Shown: piece by piece, positions 53,751-63,990 of the stretch
Layout of the letters: each line of letters opens with the position of its first letter
How positions within the stretch are numbered: the stretch's first letter is position 1
Source of the DNA: Lunularia cruciata
Taxonomy: Eukaryota > Streptophyta > Marchantiopsida > Lunulariales > Lunulariaceae
Length of the DNA stretch: 64,000 bases
Direction: 5' to 3'
Assembly: GCA_948567375.1 (NCBI GenBank)
Contig: OX419760.1
Span: 16,492,001-16,556,000 of the forward strand
Made by a program: the position numbers and the translations under genes
The notes under the pieces: model-generated
Databases searched by the model: none
Told to the model about the DNA's origin: nothing
What the model saw: the letters and a program-made list of their open reading frames with translations, nothing else

Positions 53751-54461
53751 GGTAGGCAAGTCTGCCATTTGCCGTTTGCTTGTATTTAAGTGGAGCAATC
53801 GCAGTACGATGTTATTCAATATTCAACTTTCTAAAGATAGATAAAGCAAAGTGTTGTCCTCAGTACTCGTCACTTAAACTTAATTCAGATTGTCAATTTC
53901 ATGTTTGTATTTGTGAGTGTGTGGAGAATTCCGAAGAGCAAGTCAGTGTGTCTGTGGATGTTAGAATCTACAGCCTTGATCTTCATTCTGTGTGTTTGAT
54001 CTTGAGGGAAGTGCATCGGAGCAATGCCTTGACAGATTTGAGAGGTATTGTAGTGTTGTTAGTATTCTGCATTGGTGAGTGCAGGACAAAGTTGATGTGA
54101 AGCAATTTCGATCGAGGAAGTTATGCCTTCAATGGAGAGGTGGAACACAATTCTGAGGTGAAATTGGTCTTTGCAATGAAGTGCCGTCTTCGGGAGAAAC
54201 TGAATCATCACAATCAAGAGTTGTTTGGACAGAATTGACTATGATGTGATTATATGTGTGTATTTGTGACGAGTTGTCAAGATTGTGAGCTTGTTACTCT
54301 CTTTTGGGTGTAGTTTCTACCTAAGAGATTAAAGAAGCAATCAAGAAGAACTGCAATTGTGACTTTTGACTTTGTATTTGACCAATTCTTGATAGTATCT
54401 CTGCGGGAACAAACTTTACTTACCCGATTACTGCAAAAGTGATATTTTTCGGGTTGTCACA
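53735..54461 (+). repeat. LTR, family B copy 5, 5' truncated
   Basis: Lacks about the first 70 bp. GTAGGTAGGCAAGTCTGCC matches U3 of copy 2; GTATTTAAGTGG is the promoter block near 53780; it ends GGGTTGTCACA. Confidence 0.85.
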
Positions 54462-55390
54462 ATGACTTGTTTCACAAATTCCACACCATTTGTCTTGTCC
54501 TCTGATGAAGACACTTTGCCCAATTAATTGGCTCTCCTGCAAACATCTTATGGAAGAACAACGCTTGGTGCTTCATCAATAGGTCATTCTCTCTAGCTTC
54601 AAGATCACCATTAGAGCACTTACAATCCCCCTCTTGATAGGATTCTTATAGCTTTCCACTTTGTAGCCATTGTTTGTCCACTCCAAAGGAAAGGCATTGC
54701 TCACTTCTTAGGTTTCTTTGGCTACTTCTCCCAAGAACGTGGCACCATGTTCTACGCGTGGTTCTCTCCCAAGTACTAATCTCCAATCCAACTCTGCCCA
54801 TCAAGCCAGATTTCCTCTCTTCCCTTCTTCCTCAAGGCCATCAAGACACTTACTCTCAATGATCTCAGTCATGAAACCTGGAAAACTAACATTCCAATTC
54901 CATGCCAAGAATGTGATCCAAAGCCTACTCAGGACCTTGATTCTCATGATCACATCTTACCTCTAAATTGCATGATTTCTCATTGCAAATTTGGAGTTCT
55001 TATTCCCACCTCCCATCTTTCTCTCTTCTACTCTGGGTTGGGTACTATTCTTTCATACTGATTCCCAGATTAACTCTCTCAACTTCCTCTTGACACACCA
55101 ACACATCTTTGACTACACTTCCCTTCCCATGTTCTTTTGTAGGACGACTTCTTAATGGCGGTGGAAAATTGCTTGTCATTGCTTCATCTTTAACCCAAAT
55201 TTTATAGTGGTGTGCCTCCTGCATCTTTCTTCACTTTGAGTTTCTACCAAGAAATCAAACCTCTTGCATGCTCTAGTCACTATCAATTGTCCCTCACGCA
55301 TATGCCCGCCGTTTTTGTGAATGGTTCCTTCTTGAATGTCTCATCCCAAAGGAAAGTTGTTGCACTGTCCTTGCCTTGGGTTGAGCACCT
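54462..55390 (-). pseudogene. B-type ORF, globular domain, part of a split element
   Basis: Minus strand from about 55300: leader, then the globular domain (the FLAWNWN block near 54910-54890, the SDWRL region near 54800, KVESYKN near 54655, and the HQALFFHKMFAGEPINWAKC block at 54580-54510). It stops where the plus-strand copy 5 begins. It resembles 36450-37892 most. Together with 52014-52301 and 43590-44506 it makes one element. Confidence 0.7.
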
Positions 55391-55394
55391 CCAA

Positions 55395-56590
55395 GATGAA
55401 ATCTTCTTACTTTGGAAGGCTTTGAAGTACATCTTCAACAAGCCTAATGTGGAAGGGAGGCTAGCAAGGTGGATGATACTCTTGTTTGAGTATGACTACA
55501 CCATTAGGATAGGCCAAGAAAGAAACATGCAAATGTTGATTTGTTATCTAGGGCCTATGATCATGATGAAGATGAGCGAGTGGATGATTCTTTCTTGGAT
55601 GAAGAGCTCATGAAAATCTCAGTCACTCAAGAGGTTCCAAGAGTACAAGGAGTACAAGGAGATTGTGGATTTTGTGACAAGTGGTAACTTTCCAAAAGGA
55701 ATGCATGCTAGGGAGAGGAAGGTACTTGCAGCAAGATCTAGACCTTACAAAATGGTGGAGGATATTCTTTTTTACCAAGGAGCAGATGGTCTATTCTTTT
55801 TCACCAAGGAGCAGATTGTCTATATAATAAAGAGAAGGTGCTCCTTGGAGCATCGGATGCTTGAGTGTGAAATCTATGTTTTCTCTTTTCTAGTGTCCTT
55901 GGAGTATTACAGAGGAGGAGAGTTTATAGGAAGCATCACTACAGCCATGTTACAACATTTCTCTATCACACATAGAGTAACTACATCCTATAAGCCAAAT
56001 TCCAATGGCTTAGCAGAGAGAACCAATCAGACCTTGTGCTTGATGTTGGCCAAAGATGCAAAAATGGTGGGAGCTAAACATCATCGGGACAAGAGGATTC
56101 ATGCAATTTTGTGGGAGTATAGGACAACCATGAAGACTCTCACCAGATATTCTCCATTTCAATTGGTATATGGTATTGAGTCTACCTTACCTATTCACTT
56201 TGATCTTCCTACCTTCCAAAGCATTCATAGGAGATTGAAGAAAGCACAAGGAGGTGATGTAGAGAAGTCAAAGAAGGAACAACTCATGGAGTTGGAAGAG
56301 GCAAGAGCAATTGCTATGGTTTGAGTGGAGCAAACCCAAAGGAAACAAAAGGAGAGCTATGACAAGAGGCAAGGCAAGAAGAAGGTGGAGCCTTTCAAAG
56401 AAGGTGATAGAGTAATGTTTTTGGATTCCCTTCGATTCAAGAGAGTGAAAAAGAAGTTTTTGCCTAAGTACTTGGGACCTTTCATAGTGGAAAAGGTGTG
56501 AGGTAATTACACCTATGATCTCAAGGAGTTGGGAGGAAGAAAATTTGATAGGATTAACCTTGATAAGTTGAAGATGTATCATAGAAGGTA
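55395..56590 (+). pseudogene. pol fragment: RNase H end and integrase, family A
   Basis: RNase H end (ALKYIFNKPNVEGRLARWMI) is followed by a frame change. A 219-codon run (55665-56324) then starts in the RNase H-integrase linker, crosses an LTR C fragment in frame (IKRRCSLEHRMLECE...) and re-enters integrase at RGGEFIGSITTAM. The zinc region and first catalytic Asp are gone; Glu in LAERTN is kept. The C-terminal domain (GDRVMFLDSLRFKRVKKKF, PKYLGPFIVEKV) has two stops. No chromodomain, as expected for the Tat/Athila side. Confidence 0.85.
55816..55911 (+). repeat. LTR C fragment inside family A pol
   Basis: TTGTCTATATAATAAAGAG to GGAGTATTACA, the TATA-to-end part of LTR C. The family A sequence on both sides is the RNase H-integrase linker and the second catalytic Asp region. 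The preceding TTTTTCACCAAGGAGCAGAT is a near duplicate of the DNA 30 bp upstream. Confidence 0.88.
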
Positions 56591-56624
56591 AAGAGATCTT
56601 CACTTTGAGGACAAAGTGAAAACT

Positions 56625-56639
56625 TAGTCCGGGGGTAAA
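56625..56639 (+). other. polypurine tract, family A
   Basis: AGTCCGGGGGTAAA region directly before the LTR start TGTAACACCC. It is the only PPT of this family in the window. Confidence 0.7.
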
Positions 56640-57346
56640 TGTAACACCCATTTGTGCATATGTGTGGTATTGTGATATTTAACTTAGCATAACAAGTACT
56701 TGAGAGATATTATTTATATAGATAAAGGATGGTTCTACATTAGTCATGGTTAGCTAAAGTTAGTCATAGCTAAGATAGAGGGGACCTTACTTTAGAAGAA
56801 GTAGAAAAGATGAGCACCACTATTTTGGATTCTAGTGGTATTATTTCTAGGTGTTTGGCTTTGAGGAAAGAGTTGAGAACTCTTAGGCTTGCAAGCCTTT
56901 TTGTTTTGGATTCTTCTATAGTCCAATGATAGCTCATGTGAAGGAATCCTTGATAGCTCATGTGAAAGAATCCTTGATTTAGTGGTGGTTGGGTCAAGAT
57001 AAGATCACATGCTTAGTGGAATATGCCCATGTGGATGGATATTCTTTTATACTTTTTGACTTTACTTGACTTGTAGCCTAGTATCTTGAGTTACTTTGAT
57101 AAATAGTAACTTTAGTGTGTAACTATTTGACAAGTTTATAAACAAGGGTTGAGGAGGTACTCATCATCCTTTCATTTGGAACTATCTCTCTCATTTTGAG
57201 TTCTCTAGTGAGCAATGTCTTGAGTCTTGGATTGTTAACCTTGGAGGAGTATGATGGAGTTAGAGTTCTTTGCCTTCTTAGTCCATAGTGCGCTACCATA
57301 ATAGCCATCAGAGGTTCATCCTAAGTGAGAGACATGCCATCTCACA
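56640..57346 (+). repeat. 3' LTR, family A (truncated copy)
   Basis: 707 bp, TGTAACACCCATTTG to CCATCTCACA. Beyond it a B LTR begins mid-way, so no target duplication can be read. Confidence 0.92.
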
Positions 57347-57613
57347 GGACTAAATCATCATGATCACTATTGATTTGGAAAGAATTTGATGAATTGTGAT
57401 TATAGGTGTGATTTTTTTGTGACAAGACTCTGATTCAGACCTTGTTATTCTCTTTTGAGTGTGGTTTTTATTCAATAGATTAAAGATGAAATCACAAAGA
57501 ACTATTTGGTTACTATTTTACTTTGTATTTGTGCATTTTTGACTCATGTATTTGTAGGAAAAAAACAACTACTTATTGATTACTACAAAAGTGATGATTG
57601 TTGGGTTGTCACA
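57347..57613 (+). repeat. LTR, family B, last 267 bp (5' LTR of a B element)
   Basis: Matches the end of the B LTR (GTGATTATAGGTGTG, ACTCTTTTGAGTGTGG-like, GGGTTGTCACA). Followed by PBS and gag, so this is a 5' LTR; its left part was lost at the junction with the family A LTR. Confidence 0.82.
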
Positions 57614-57620
57614 TGAATTT

Positions 57621-57638
57621 TGGTGTCGCTGCCGGAGA
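57621..57638 (+). other. primer-binding site, family B (Asp-tRNA type)
   Basis: TGGTGTCGCTGCCGGAGA, eight bases after the LTR end, agrees with the Asp-tRNA site at 14 of 18 positions. It places family B with Tat/Athila-type elements although no B pol is seen here. Confidence 0.78.
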
Positions 57639-57639
57639 T

Positions 57640-58475
57640 AAAAATCTCAGGAATGGAAGAAAACAAAGCCAAATCTTAAGCTGATTGTCCAACCAATATG
57701 AATGATGCATGAAGAGAACAACAAGAAGAGAGTGCTCACAGACAAAATTTGCATTGTGAAGAAGAAGAATGCCACAAGATCCAATTCAATAGTGAAGAAT
57801 CTAAGAAGGAGGTATTGGAATTACAACTTCTTCATGAAGTTCAAGAAGCCTTGAAAGACCTTAAATAAAAGAAACATGAAATTGGGTGGTGAGGCTAGTT
57901 TACATCCTCTCAGACCAAGAAGCAAAAAGATTCTATTAGGCAAACATATTTATTGCAATAGAGCGCACCTACTTCCTCCAAAGTTGTCAGGGCAGCTAGT
58001 TTTTTAAAACACTTTATATGTAAGAAGAAAACCTTAGTTTTGATGGAAGAAGAGTGTCAATACATCTTATACACAATTCCTCAACTAGTTCAAAGAGATC
58101 TTAACAAGCAATTTGAAGATATGGAATCTCTTCCTCCACCTTGGGTTGAAGTCAGCATACTCTCAAAAGAAGAACCTGTCAAAGAAGACCCATTGGTGAA
58201 TTTGGTACCTTGAAATGCCTAGACTGAACCGAACACACAATCATTGACCAATATCTTGGGCCAAACCATCTCTGCACCACCACAGCCAACTAATTAGACT
58301 TACAACATGTCATCTCTCCTCGTCACCAAACAAGCATATCAAAAGTACAAGGGGATGGATAGTGATCAAGATCATGATGAGTTCATTGAGGAGTTTGAAG
58401 TCATCTTCTTTGCCAACAAGGAGCATGACTCTGCAGATTGGCTGTGGATTTTCTTGAGTCTACTTTGTAGGGAAG
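57640..58475 (+). pseudogene. gag start, family B
   Basis: A leader with helical, Glu/Lys-rich pieces (57700-57870) is followed by about 58310-58475: YQKYKGMDSDQDHDEFIEEF then EVIFFANKEHDSADWLWIFL, the start of a retrotransposon gag capsid domain. It is cut at 58475 by the insertion of the family C element. Stops occur in the leader. Confidence 0.6.
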
Positions 58476-59219
58476 TGTAATACTCCGAGGACAAGAGAAG
58501 AGAGAAAACACAGATTGCACACTCAAACATTTGATGCCCCAAGGGAGCACCTTCTCTTTATTATATAGACAAAGAGGATCTCCTCCAAGGAAGCTCCACC
58601 ATAGGATTAGGGACACAGATAGGTGACATGTCAGCAAGCTCCACCCTTGGATAACTTACTTGGATGGGTGACCTGTCTGGTCTAGGTCCTATCTGGTTGG
58701 TCAAACGAGCTTTGACCGGAGGGAATCTTTTAGGGAATCTTCTTGTAGGAATCTCAGAATCACATGAGTAAGGTACCATTGGAAAGCTCTCGATGAGAAA
58801 AACCAGGGTGGAGGGAAGGCCAACTTTTCCTCCGTTGGGGGGGGGGGGGGATCTGCACATTTTCGAGGCCTAATTCATCCGTTTAGGCCTCCGAAATTGC
58901 CTTCAAAGATTTCAGGCATATTTCGGTTCCTACTCTATTAGTAGAAGTCCCCTTTTGGTGATACCTCTTTCTGATCTGTTAAGTCCATCATGTGTAACAT
59001 CCTTCCAGATGTTACCAAACCAATTCTCACCTTTAAATTATATGTCTAGCTATTGGTTCTAAGGTTCTCAAGTCTATTTCGGTTTTTGCCCTATTAGTAG
59101 AAGTACTCTTTTGGTGATACTTCTATTTGATCTATTTTGACCATCATGTACAACATCATTCTAGATGTTACCAAACCGAATTTCATATCTAGATCATATG
59201 GCTAACCCTTGGTATTACA
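58476..59219 (-). repeat. 3' LTR, family C copy 1, with duplicated U3
   Basis: 744 bp on the minus strand (TGTAATACCAAGG to GGAGTATTACA). U3 contains two related units of about 150 bp (about 58920-59065 and 59075-59216), each with CTATTAGTAGAAGT, TTTTGGTGATAC, CCATCATGT and AGATGTTACCAAACC. The TATA block CTATATAATAAAGAG is at 58556-58570 (antisense). A run of 14 G is at 58837-58850. Confidence 0.92.
58837..58850. repeat. poly-G tract of 14
   Basis: Fourteen consecutive G inside the family C LTR; the solo LTR at 3796-4413 has only seven (antisense C) at the same place (4165-4171), so the run has expanded or is a sequencing artefact. Confidence 0.8.
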
Positions 59220-59237
59220 GACCTCCCTCCTTTTAAG
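59220..59237 (-). other. polypurine tract, family C
   Basis: Minus strand CTTAAAAGGAGGGAGGTC directly before TGTAATACC; the same tract is found at 29358-29375 in copy 2. Confidence 0.85.
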
Positions 59238-59460
59238 ACGCAACGTCCTCGTTGTGCAATTGTTGCTCAAATGCTTGCACCAACACCGGTGCATGTGCCA
59301 AATTGGCAGCGGGTTCCCAGGTTGCTTCATAGAGGGAGTAACCTTTCCATTGTACTAGATATTCCACCCGCGGATGGCGAGTACCACGCATGCGCTTTTG
59401 GAGAATCCGCTCCACTTCATATTCCTCTGTGCCATCAATGACTGTCGGACAAGGTCGATG
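59233..59460 (-). pseudogene. integrase chromodomain, family C copy 1
   Basis: Minus strand EEYEVERILQKRMRGTRHPR, VEYLVQWKGYSLYEATWEPA, then a helix to EQQLHNEDVAS and the stop. The full chromodomain is present, with the aromatic cage-type positions Y/W/W; it is separated from the rest of integrase by a frameshift near 59445. Confidence 0.93.
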
Positions 59461-60630
59461 TCCTGTGTGGAAGTACCTTGGCCTGATTGGGGAGCATATC
59501 TGCGTAATAGGGACACATGGAACACTAGATGGATCTTCATGTGTGGTGGTAGCTCAAGGTGATAGGCCACAGCGCCGATGCGACAAAGAATTGAGAAAGG
59601 CCCAATAAAACGAGGTCTGAGCTTACGAGATCCAACTAATGTGAGGTTGGTTGTCGATAGCCACACTTGATCCCCAACATTGAACTCCATGTGCCTATGG
59701 TGTGCATCAGCATATTTCTTTGTCTATTTTGCGTAATCTATAACGTGTGCTTGGCACTCTCCACACCTTGTTGGATTATAGAAACAAATGTGTTGACTGC
59801 ATCAACCTTGGTGGTCACTGGACGGATCTTCATCAAGCTAGAAGGTGTGAAGGGATGCTCACCATACATGAGGAAGAATGGAGTGACTTGGGTAGAGGCA
59901 TTCAGTGAATTGTTGTAAGCAAATTCCACCAACGGTAGTAGGGTGTCCCACCTCTCTTGCTCTTCTAAGGTGAAGCCGCGTAACATGTCTTCAATCGTGC
60001 GATTAGCCCGCTCTGTTTGGCCATCTGTTTGTGGGTGGTAAGCTGTAGATATGGCCAATATGGTTTTGAAGAACCCAAAGAGTGTTCGCCAAAACAAACT
60101 GGTGAATTGGGTGCCTCTATCGGTGATGAGTACTCGAGAAAAGCCATGGTGAGCAAAGACTGCATCTAAGTATAGTTGAGCTAGTTGTGGAGCGGTCACC
60201 TCCTTGGTGGTAGGGCGTACATGAATCATTTTGCTGAGCCGGTCCACAAAGACCACAATGGAGTCAAACCCTGAGGTGGTCTTGGGTAATTCACAGACGA
60301 GATCCATACTCACTTGTTCCCAATGTTGGGTAGGAGTGGGAAGAGGTTGAAGGAGCCCTGCAGGAGCTTGATTAGAAGCTTTGTTCTGTTGACAAAGTAG
60401 ACAAAGTTGACGCACATAGTCCATCACGTCATTGCTCATCTTGGGCCAATAGTAATGGCGATTGATTGCCTCCAAGGTCTTGTCCACTCCAACATGAGCT
60501 ACAATGGCCAAATCATGACATTCCGCTAGAATGGTGGTGCGTAATTCTGGGACATTTGGGATCCACAATCGGCCTTCCCAAAAGGTGAGTCCTTGGGTGC
60601 TGGTGACACCTTTGGACGATTGTGCTTCTA
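59455..60630 (-). pseudogene. integrase, family C copy 1
   Basis: Open from 60568 to 59738 (276 codons): zinc region with both His (ECHD, AHVGVDKT) and both Cys (LCLLCQQNK), core Asp in MDLVCELP, Asp in LITDRGTQF and Glu in GQTERANRTIEDML. A stop at 59735 (TAG) plus a frameshift near 59700 precede the C-terminal domain (59690-59460: FNVGDQVWLSTTNL, RPRFIGPFSILCRI, YHLELPPHMKIHLVFHVS). The catalytic residues are intact; only the breaks stop it. Confidence 0.93.
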
Positions 60631-60631
60631 C

Positions 60632-61950
60632 AATCTATGGATCAGTTTTTGTAGCAGCTAGAATCTCTTGCCAGAATTCAGGGTTAATCTTAACCTCTGC
60701 CGCCAAGTTGTTGGCCATTGGCATGCGGGTGAATGCATCTGCAAGTTGCTTCTTACCTTCCACGTACGTGATTGTCATGTTGAAGCATTGTCGCCACTCT
60801 GCCCACCAAATTTGGTGACGAGATAGATCCTTATGCGTCTCAAGGTAGACTAGAGGTTTGTGGTCTGTCTCTACTACAAATGCCTTCTCGCCCAGGTAGT
60901 GCTTCCAATGCTTGGTTGCTAGAACGATGGCTAGCTCTTCTTGTTCTGTGGTGTGGTAGTTGCACTCTGCCGGTAACAACTTTCGAGAGAAATATGCAAT
61001 TGGATGCCATCCGTCATGCCACTCTTGTTGTAGGACTGCTCCTATTGCTACGCCTGATGCATCCGTAGCCAACTTGATTGGACGTTTTGGGTCATACCAC
61101 TTCAAGATTGGTGCATGTAGCAAGGCGGCCTTCAATTCTTGAAAGGCCAACTCTTGTGCAGTTCCCCATGTCCACTTCTTCCCCTTGCCAAGTAGTGCCG
61201 TTAAAGGCTGTGCAACCTTGGAGAAGTCCTTGACAAATCTACGATAGAATCCCGTCAACCCCAAGAAGCTCTTAAGTTGAGTCTGATCTTCTGGAGCACT
61301 CCATTTTTGAATGACCTCTATTTTATCTATCAATACTTGAATGCCCTCTGCACTTACTCTATGCCCTAAGTAGTCTACTTCAGACTTGCCAAACTCACAC
61401 TTTGAGATTTTGGCGTACAACTGATTCTGTCTTAGAATCTGGAGGACCTCTCATAGATGTTGTTTGTGTTCTGTCATTGTGCTACTATATACTAAGATAT
61501 CATCCAAGAAGACGATAACAGACTTATCCAAGTATGGACGAAATATGTCATTCATTAGGCTCATGAAAGTGGCATGCGCATTGGTGAGGCCAAAAGGCAT
61601 CACAAGATACTCAAAGTGGCCATACCTGGTTCGAAAGGCAGTTTTGTACACATCCTCCTCTACAATTCGGATTTGATTGTAACCGCTCCGCAAGTCCAGT
61701 TTGGTGAAGTATCTTGCCCCATGGAGTTGATCAAACAGGTCATCCATGCGAGGTAAGGGGTATTTTTTCTTCACTATTTGCTGATTGAGACCCCGATAGT
61801 CAATGCACATGCACATTGTACCATCCTTCTTCTTCACAAACAAGACAGGGGCCCCATATGGTGATACGCTAGGTTGGATGAACCCTTTCTGTAGCATCTC
61901 CTCAATTTGAGTCTTACACTCCTCCAACTCATGAGGTGATAGGCAATATG
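60632..61950 (-). pseudogene. reverse transcriptase and RNase H, family C copy 1
   Basis: RT in two open runs split by one TGA near 61448. The first run holds [44 protein letters not shown] and the active box [13 protein letters not shown]. The second (61420-60635) has [34 protein letters not shown], then RNase H with all acidic sites ([31 protein letters not shown]). It ends at a TAG near 60632 before integrase. Confidence 0.94.
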
Positions 61951-62640
61951 GGGCCTTACAAGGAGGTGTCTTCCCCGGGAGTGTCTCTATTTTGTGATCT
62001 ACTCGCCTTTTAGGTGGTAATCCTGAGGGTAGATCATCGTGAAAGACATCTTGAAACTCATCCACCACATCCTTCAATTTCTCAGGAATTTGTCCAGCGA
62101 GTTGTGCACTCTGGACTTCTCTTATTAGACCCAGAAAACATCTATCGGTCTTACAGACAGTTGTCGTCCCTACGACATATAGAGGCAGTTTCTGCCTGTG
62201 TGATTTTTCTTTAACTCCAATGATTGACCATTGGTGGGTTCTCACTACTTTCTTCCTCCAATCCACCATTGGGTTGTACTGCTCCATCCATGGCATGCCT
62301 AAAATTTCATCATAACGGGCTAACTGTATCACTCGCCACTCAATTACTTCCTGATATTCTCCTACAGAGAGGGTTACTCGTATAGGTAATGATTCAATCC
62401 TCTTTGTTTGCCCATTTGGTAACTCTACTTCTTCATTTCCATCTCTCTCTAGATCCATTCCCAAGCTTATTGCAACAGAGCGAGACAAGAAATTCGCTAT
62501 TGCTCCTGGATCTATTAATACTCTCACTTGATTACCTTCTAGGATTCCATTCACAACAATCAATTGTGAGGTTGCCTTTCGGGATCTTTGCGCATTATTC
62601 TTCTTCCTTCCCTCACTTCTCTGCTTCCTTATTGAGCCAG
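61951..62640 (-). pseudogene. aspartic protease and RT N-terminal linker, family C copy 1
   Basis: Open frame from 62563 that runs on into [59 protein letters not shown], then [20 protein letters not shown]. The catalytic triad position is DPG rather than D-S/T-G, as is the ILGMPW second block typical of chromoviruses. Several stops lie just upstream (62640-62570). Confidence 0.88.
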
Positions 62641-62649
62641 TAAGGCCGC

Positions 62650-63990
62650 AAGGTACATTTACTGGCTATCGTTTTCCGAAGTGGTTTCCACCTCCTCCTC
62701 TTCAATGTGCCTCTCCATGTTGTTCAAAGATTGCCTGTACGAAGGCCAAGGGCCTCTAGGGAAATGAGTGCAACAATTGGTAGATATGTGCCCAATACGC
62801 CCACAATTGTAACAACGGCGTTGTTCTCCTCGAGTCCCTTCTCCTCGTGGGACTCCATCTCTTTGTTCTTCTACCTGTCCCCGCTCTCCTTGAAGCGGCC
62901 GTGCTCCTTGATCCCGGAATCAAAGGTTGCCCAATTCCATTGGTACTGGTCCACCCATGTGTGGCATTTCTGCCCGATAATGTTGAGGTGGAACTACTCC
63001 TTCACCTCCACCTAATGCTCCAGCTATTCTTTGCGCACAAGCAATAGCTTCAAATACCGTGCGAGGGTTTTGCACCATGACTTCTTGGCAAATCCGCTCT
63101 TTCAACCCTCGTTTGAAATTGTCAAGAGCCTCTGTTGGACTCATGTCAGTAATTGCAACTTGTAGATCCAGAAATGCCTCCACATACTCTTGTATGCTAT
63201 TCTTCTGTCTCAATCCCCATAGTCGGGTTTGAGCCATATGCACAGAATCCACCGATTGGAAATTCTTGAGCAGTCCTTCTTGCATTGCTGTCCATGTGAC
63301 CTCCCTTCTCTCTGCCAGCATGGATCGTTCCCAAGCATCATACCATGTGAGGGCTTTATTGGTCAAGTACCCACATGCAAACACGCCTGTAGCATGCTCT
63401 GTGATCTCTATTGAGAACAATCAAAAATATCGATTCATTCTCGAGATCCAATTCTCCACTACTCCTATTGTACGCTGCCCCTTGTAAGGCTCGATGTTGC
63501 AGGTCTTCTTCATCCGGAGTAGCAATGTGGCTTCATCGTTGATAGGGTTCGTAGGCACGGGTGCCTCTCCAAGTACTTCAGTCCCAGGTACTGGGTTTTG
63601 AGACGGCTCTTCTTCTTGCATGGCTTGATTGTTCCTGAGGATTTGCACTTGACTTTGCAATGTCTCCATGGTCATCTTAATCTCTCAAAATTCATTCAAC
63701 ATCCCTTGCATTCCTTGCACCAGCTCTTGCAACTGCGGATCGATGGTTCCTGCAACACCCAATTGCTAACGTCTACTTCAATACTGAGTCAATATAATCA
63801 CTCTGGAAGGCACACAAACTATTGGAACTACCATTGGGACCTCAGAAGCTATCACTCGTTGATAATACTCCTCACCAAAATTCCTAACCACAAAATCTCT
63901 AAACATCAATTTCGGCCTCACTACATAACGGATTTCTACTTGAGTGTTGAAAGGGAGAGGATATGGGACATTCATATCCATATTATCATA
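62650..63990 (-). pseudogene. gag, family C copy 1
   Basis: Minus strand: start near 63981 (MDMNVPYPLPFNTQVEIRYV, shared with copy 2), a coiled segment (METLQSQVQILRNNQAMQEE), capsid (IEPYKGQRTIGVVENWISRM; LTWYDAWERSML; LKNFQSVDSVHMAQTRLW; NSIQEYVEAFLDLQVAITDM), and a CCHC knuckle RCYNCGRIGHISTNC near 62820-62775 with all ligands. In-frame TGA stops are near 63780, 63690, 63418 and 62917. It would form the particle and bind RNA. Confidence 0.9.

Larger units (their letters stand above)
55395..57346 (+). mobile_element. family A element, 5' truncated, with 3' LTR
   Basis: Starts abruptly in RNase H, keeps integrase, its C-terminus, a purine tract and the full 3' LTR. It supplies the region missing in the 44507 copy. 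An LTR C fragment replaces about 460 bp of pol. Confidence 0.87.
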
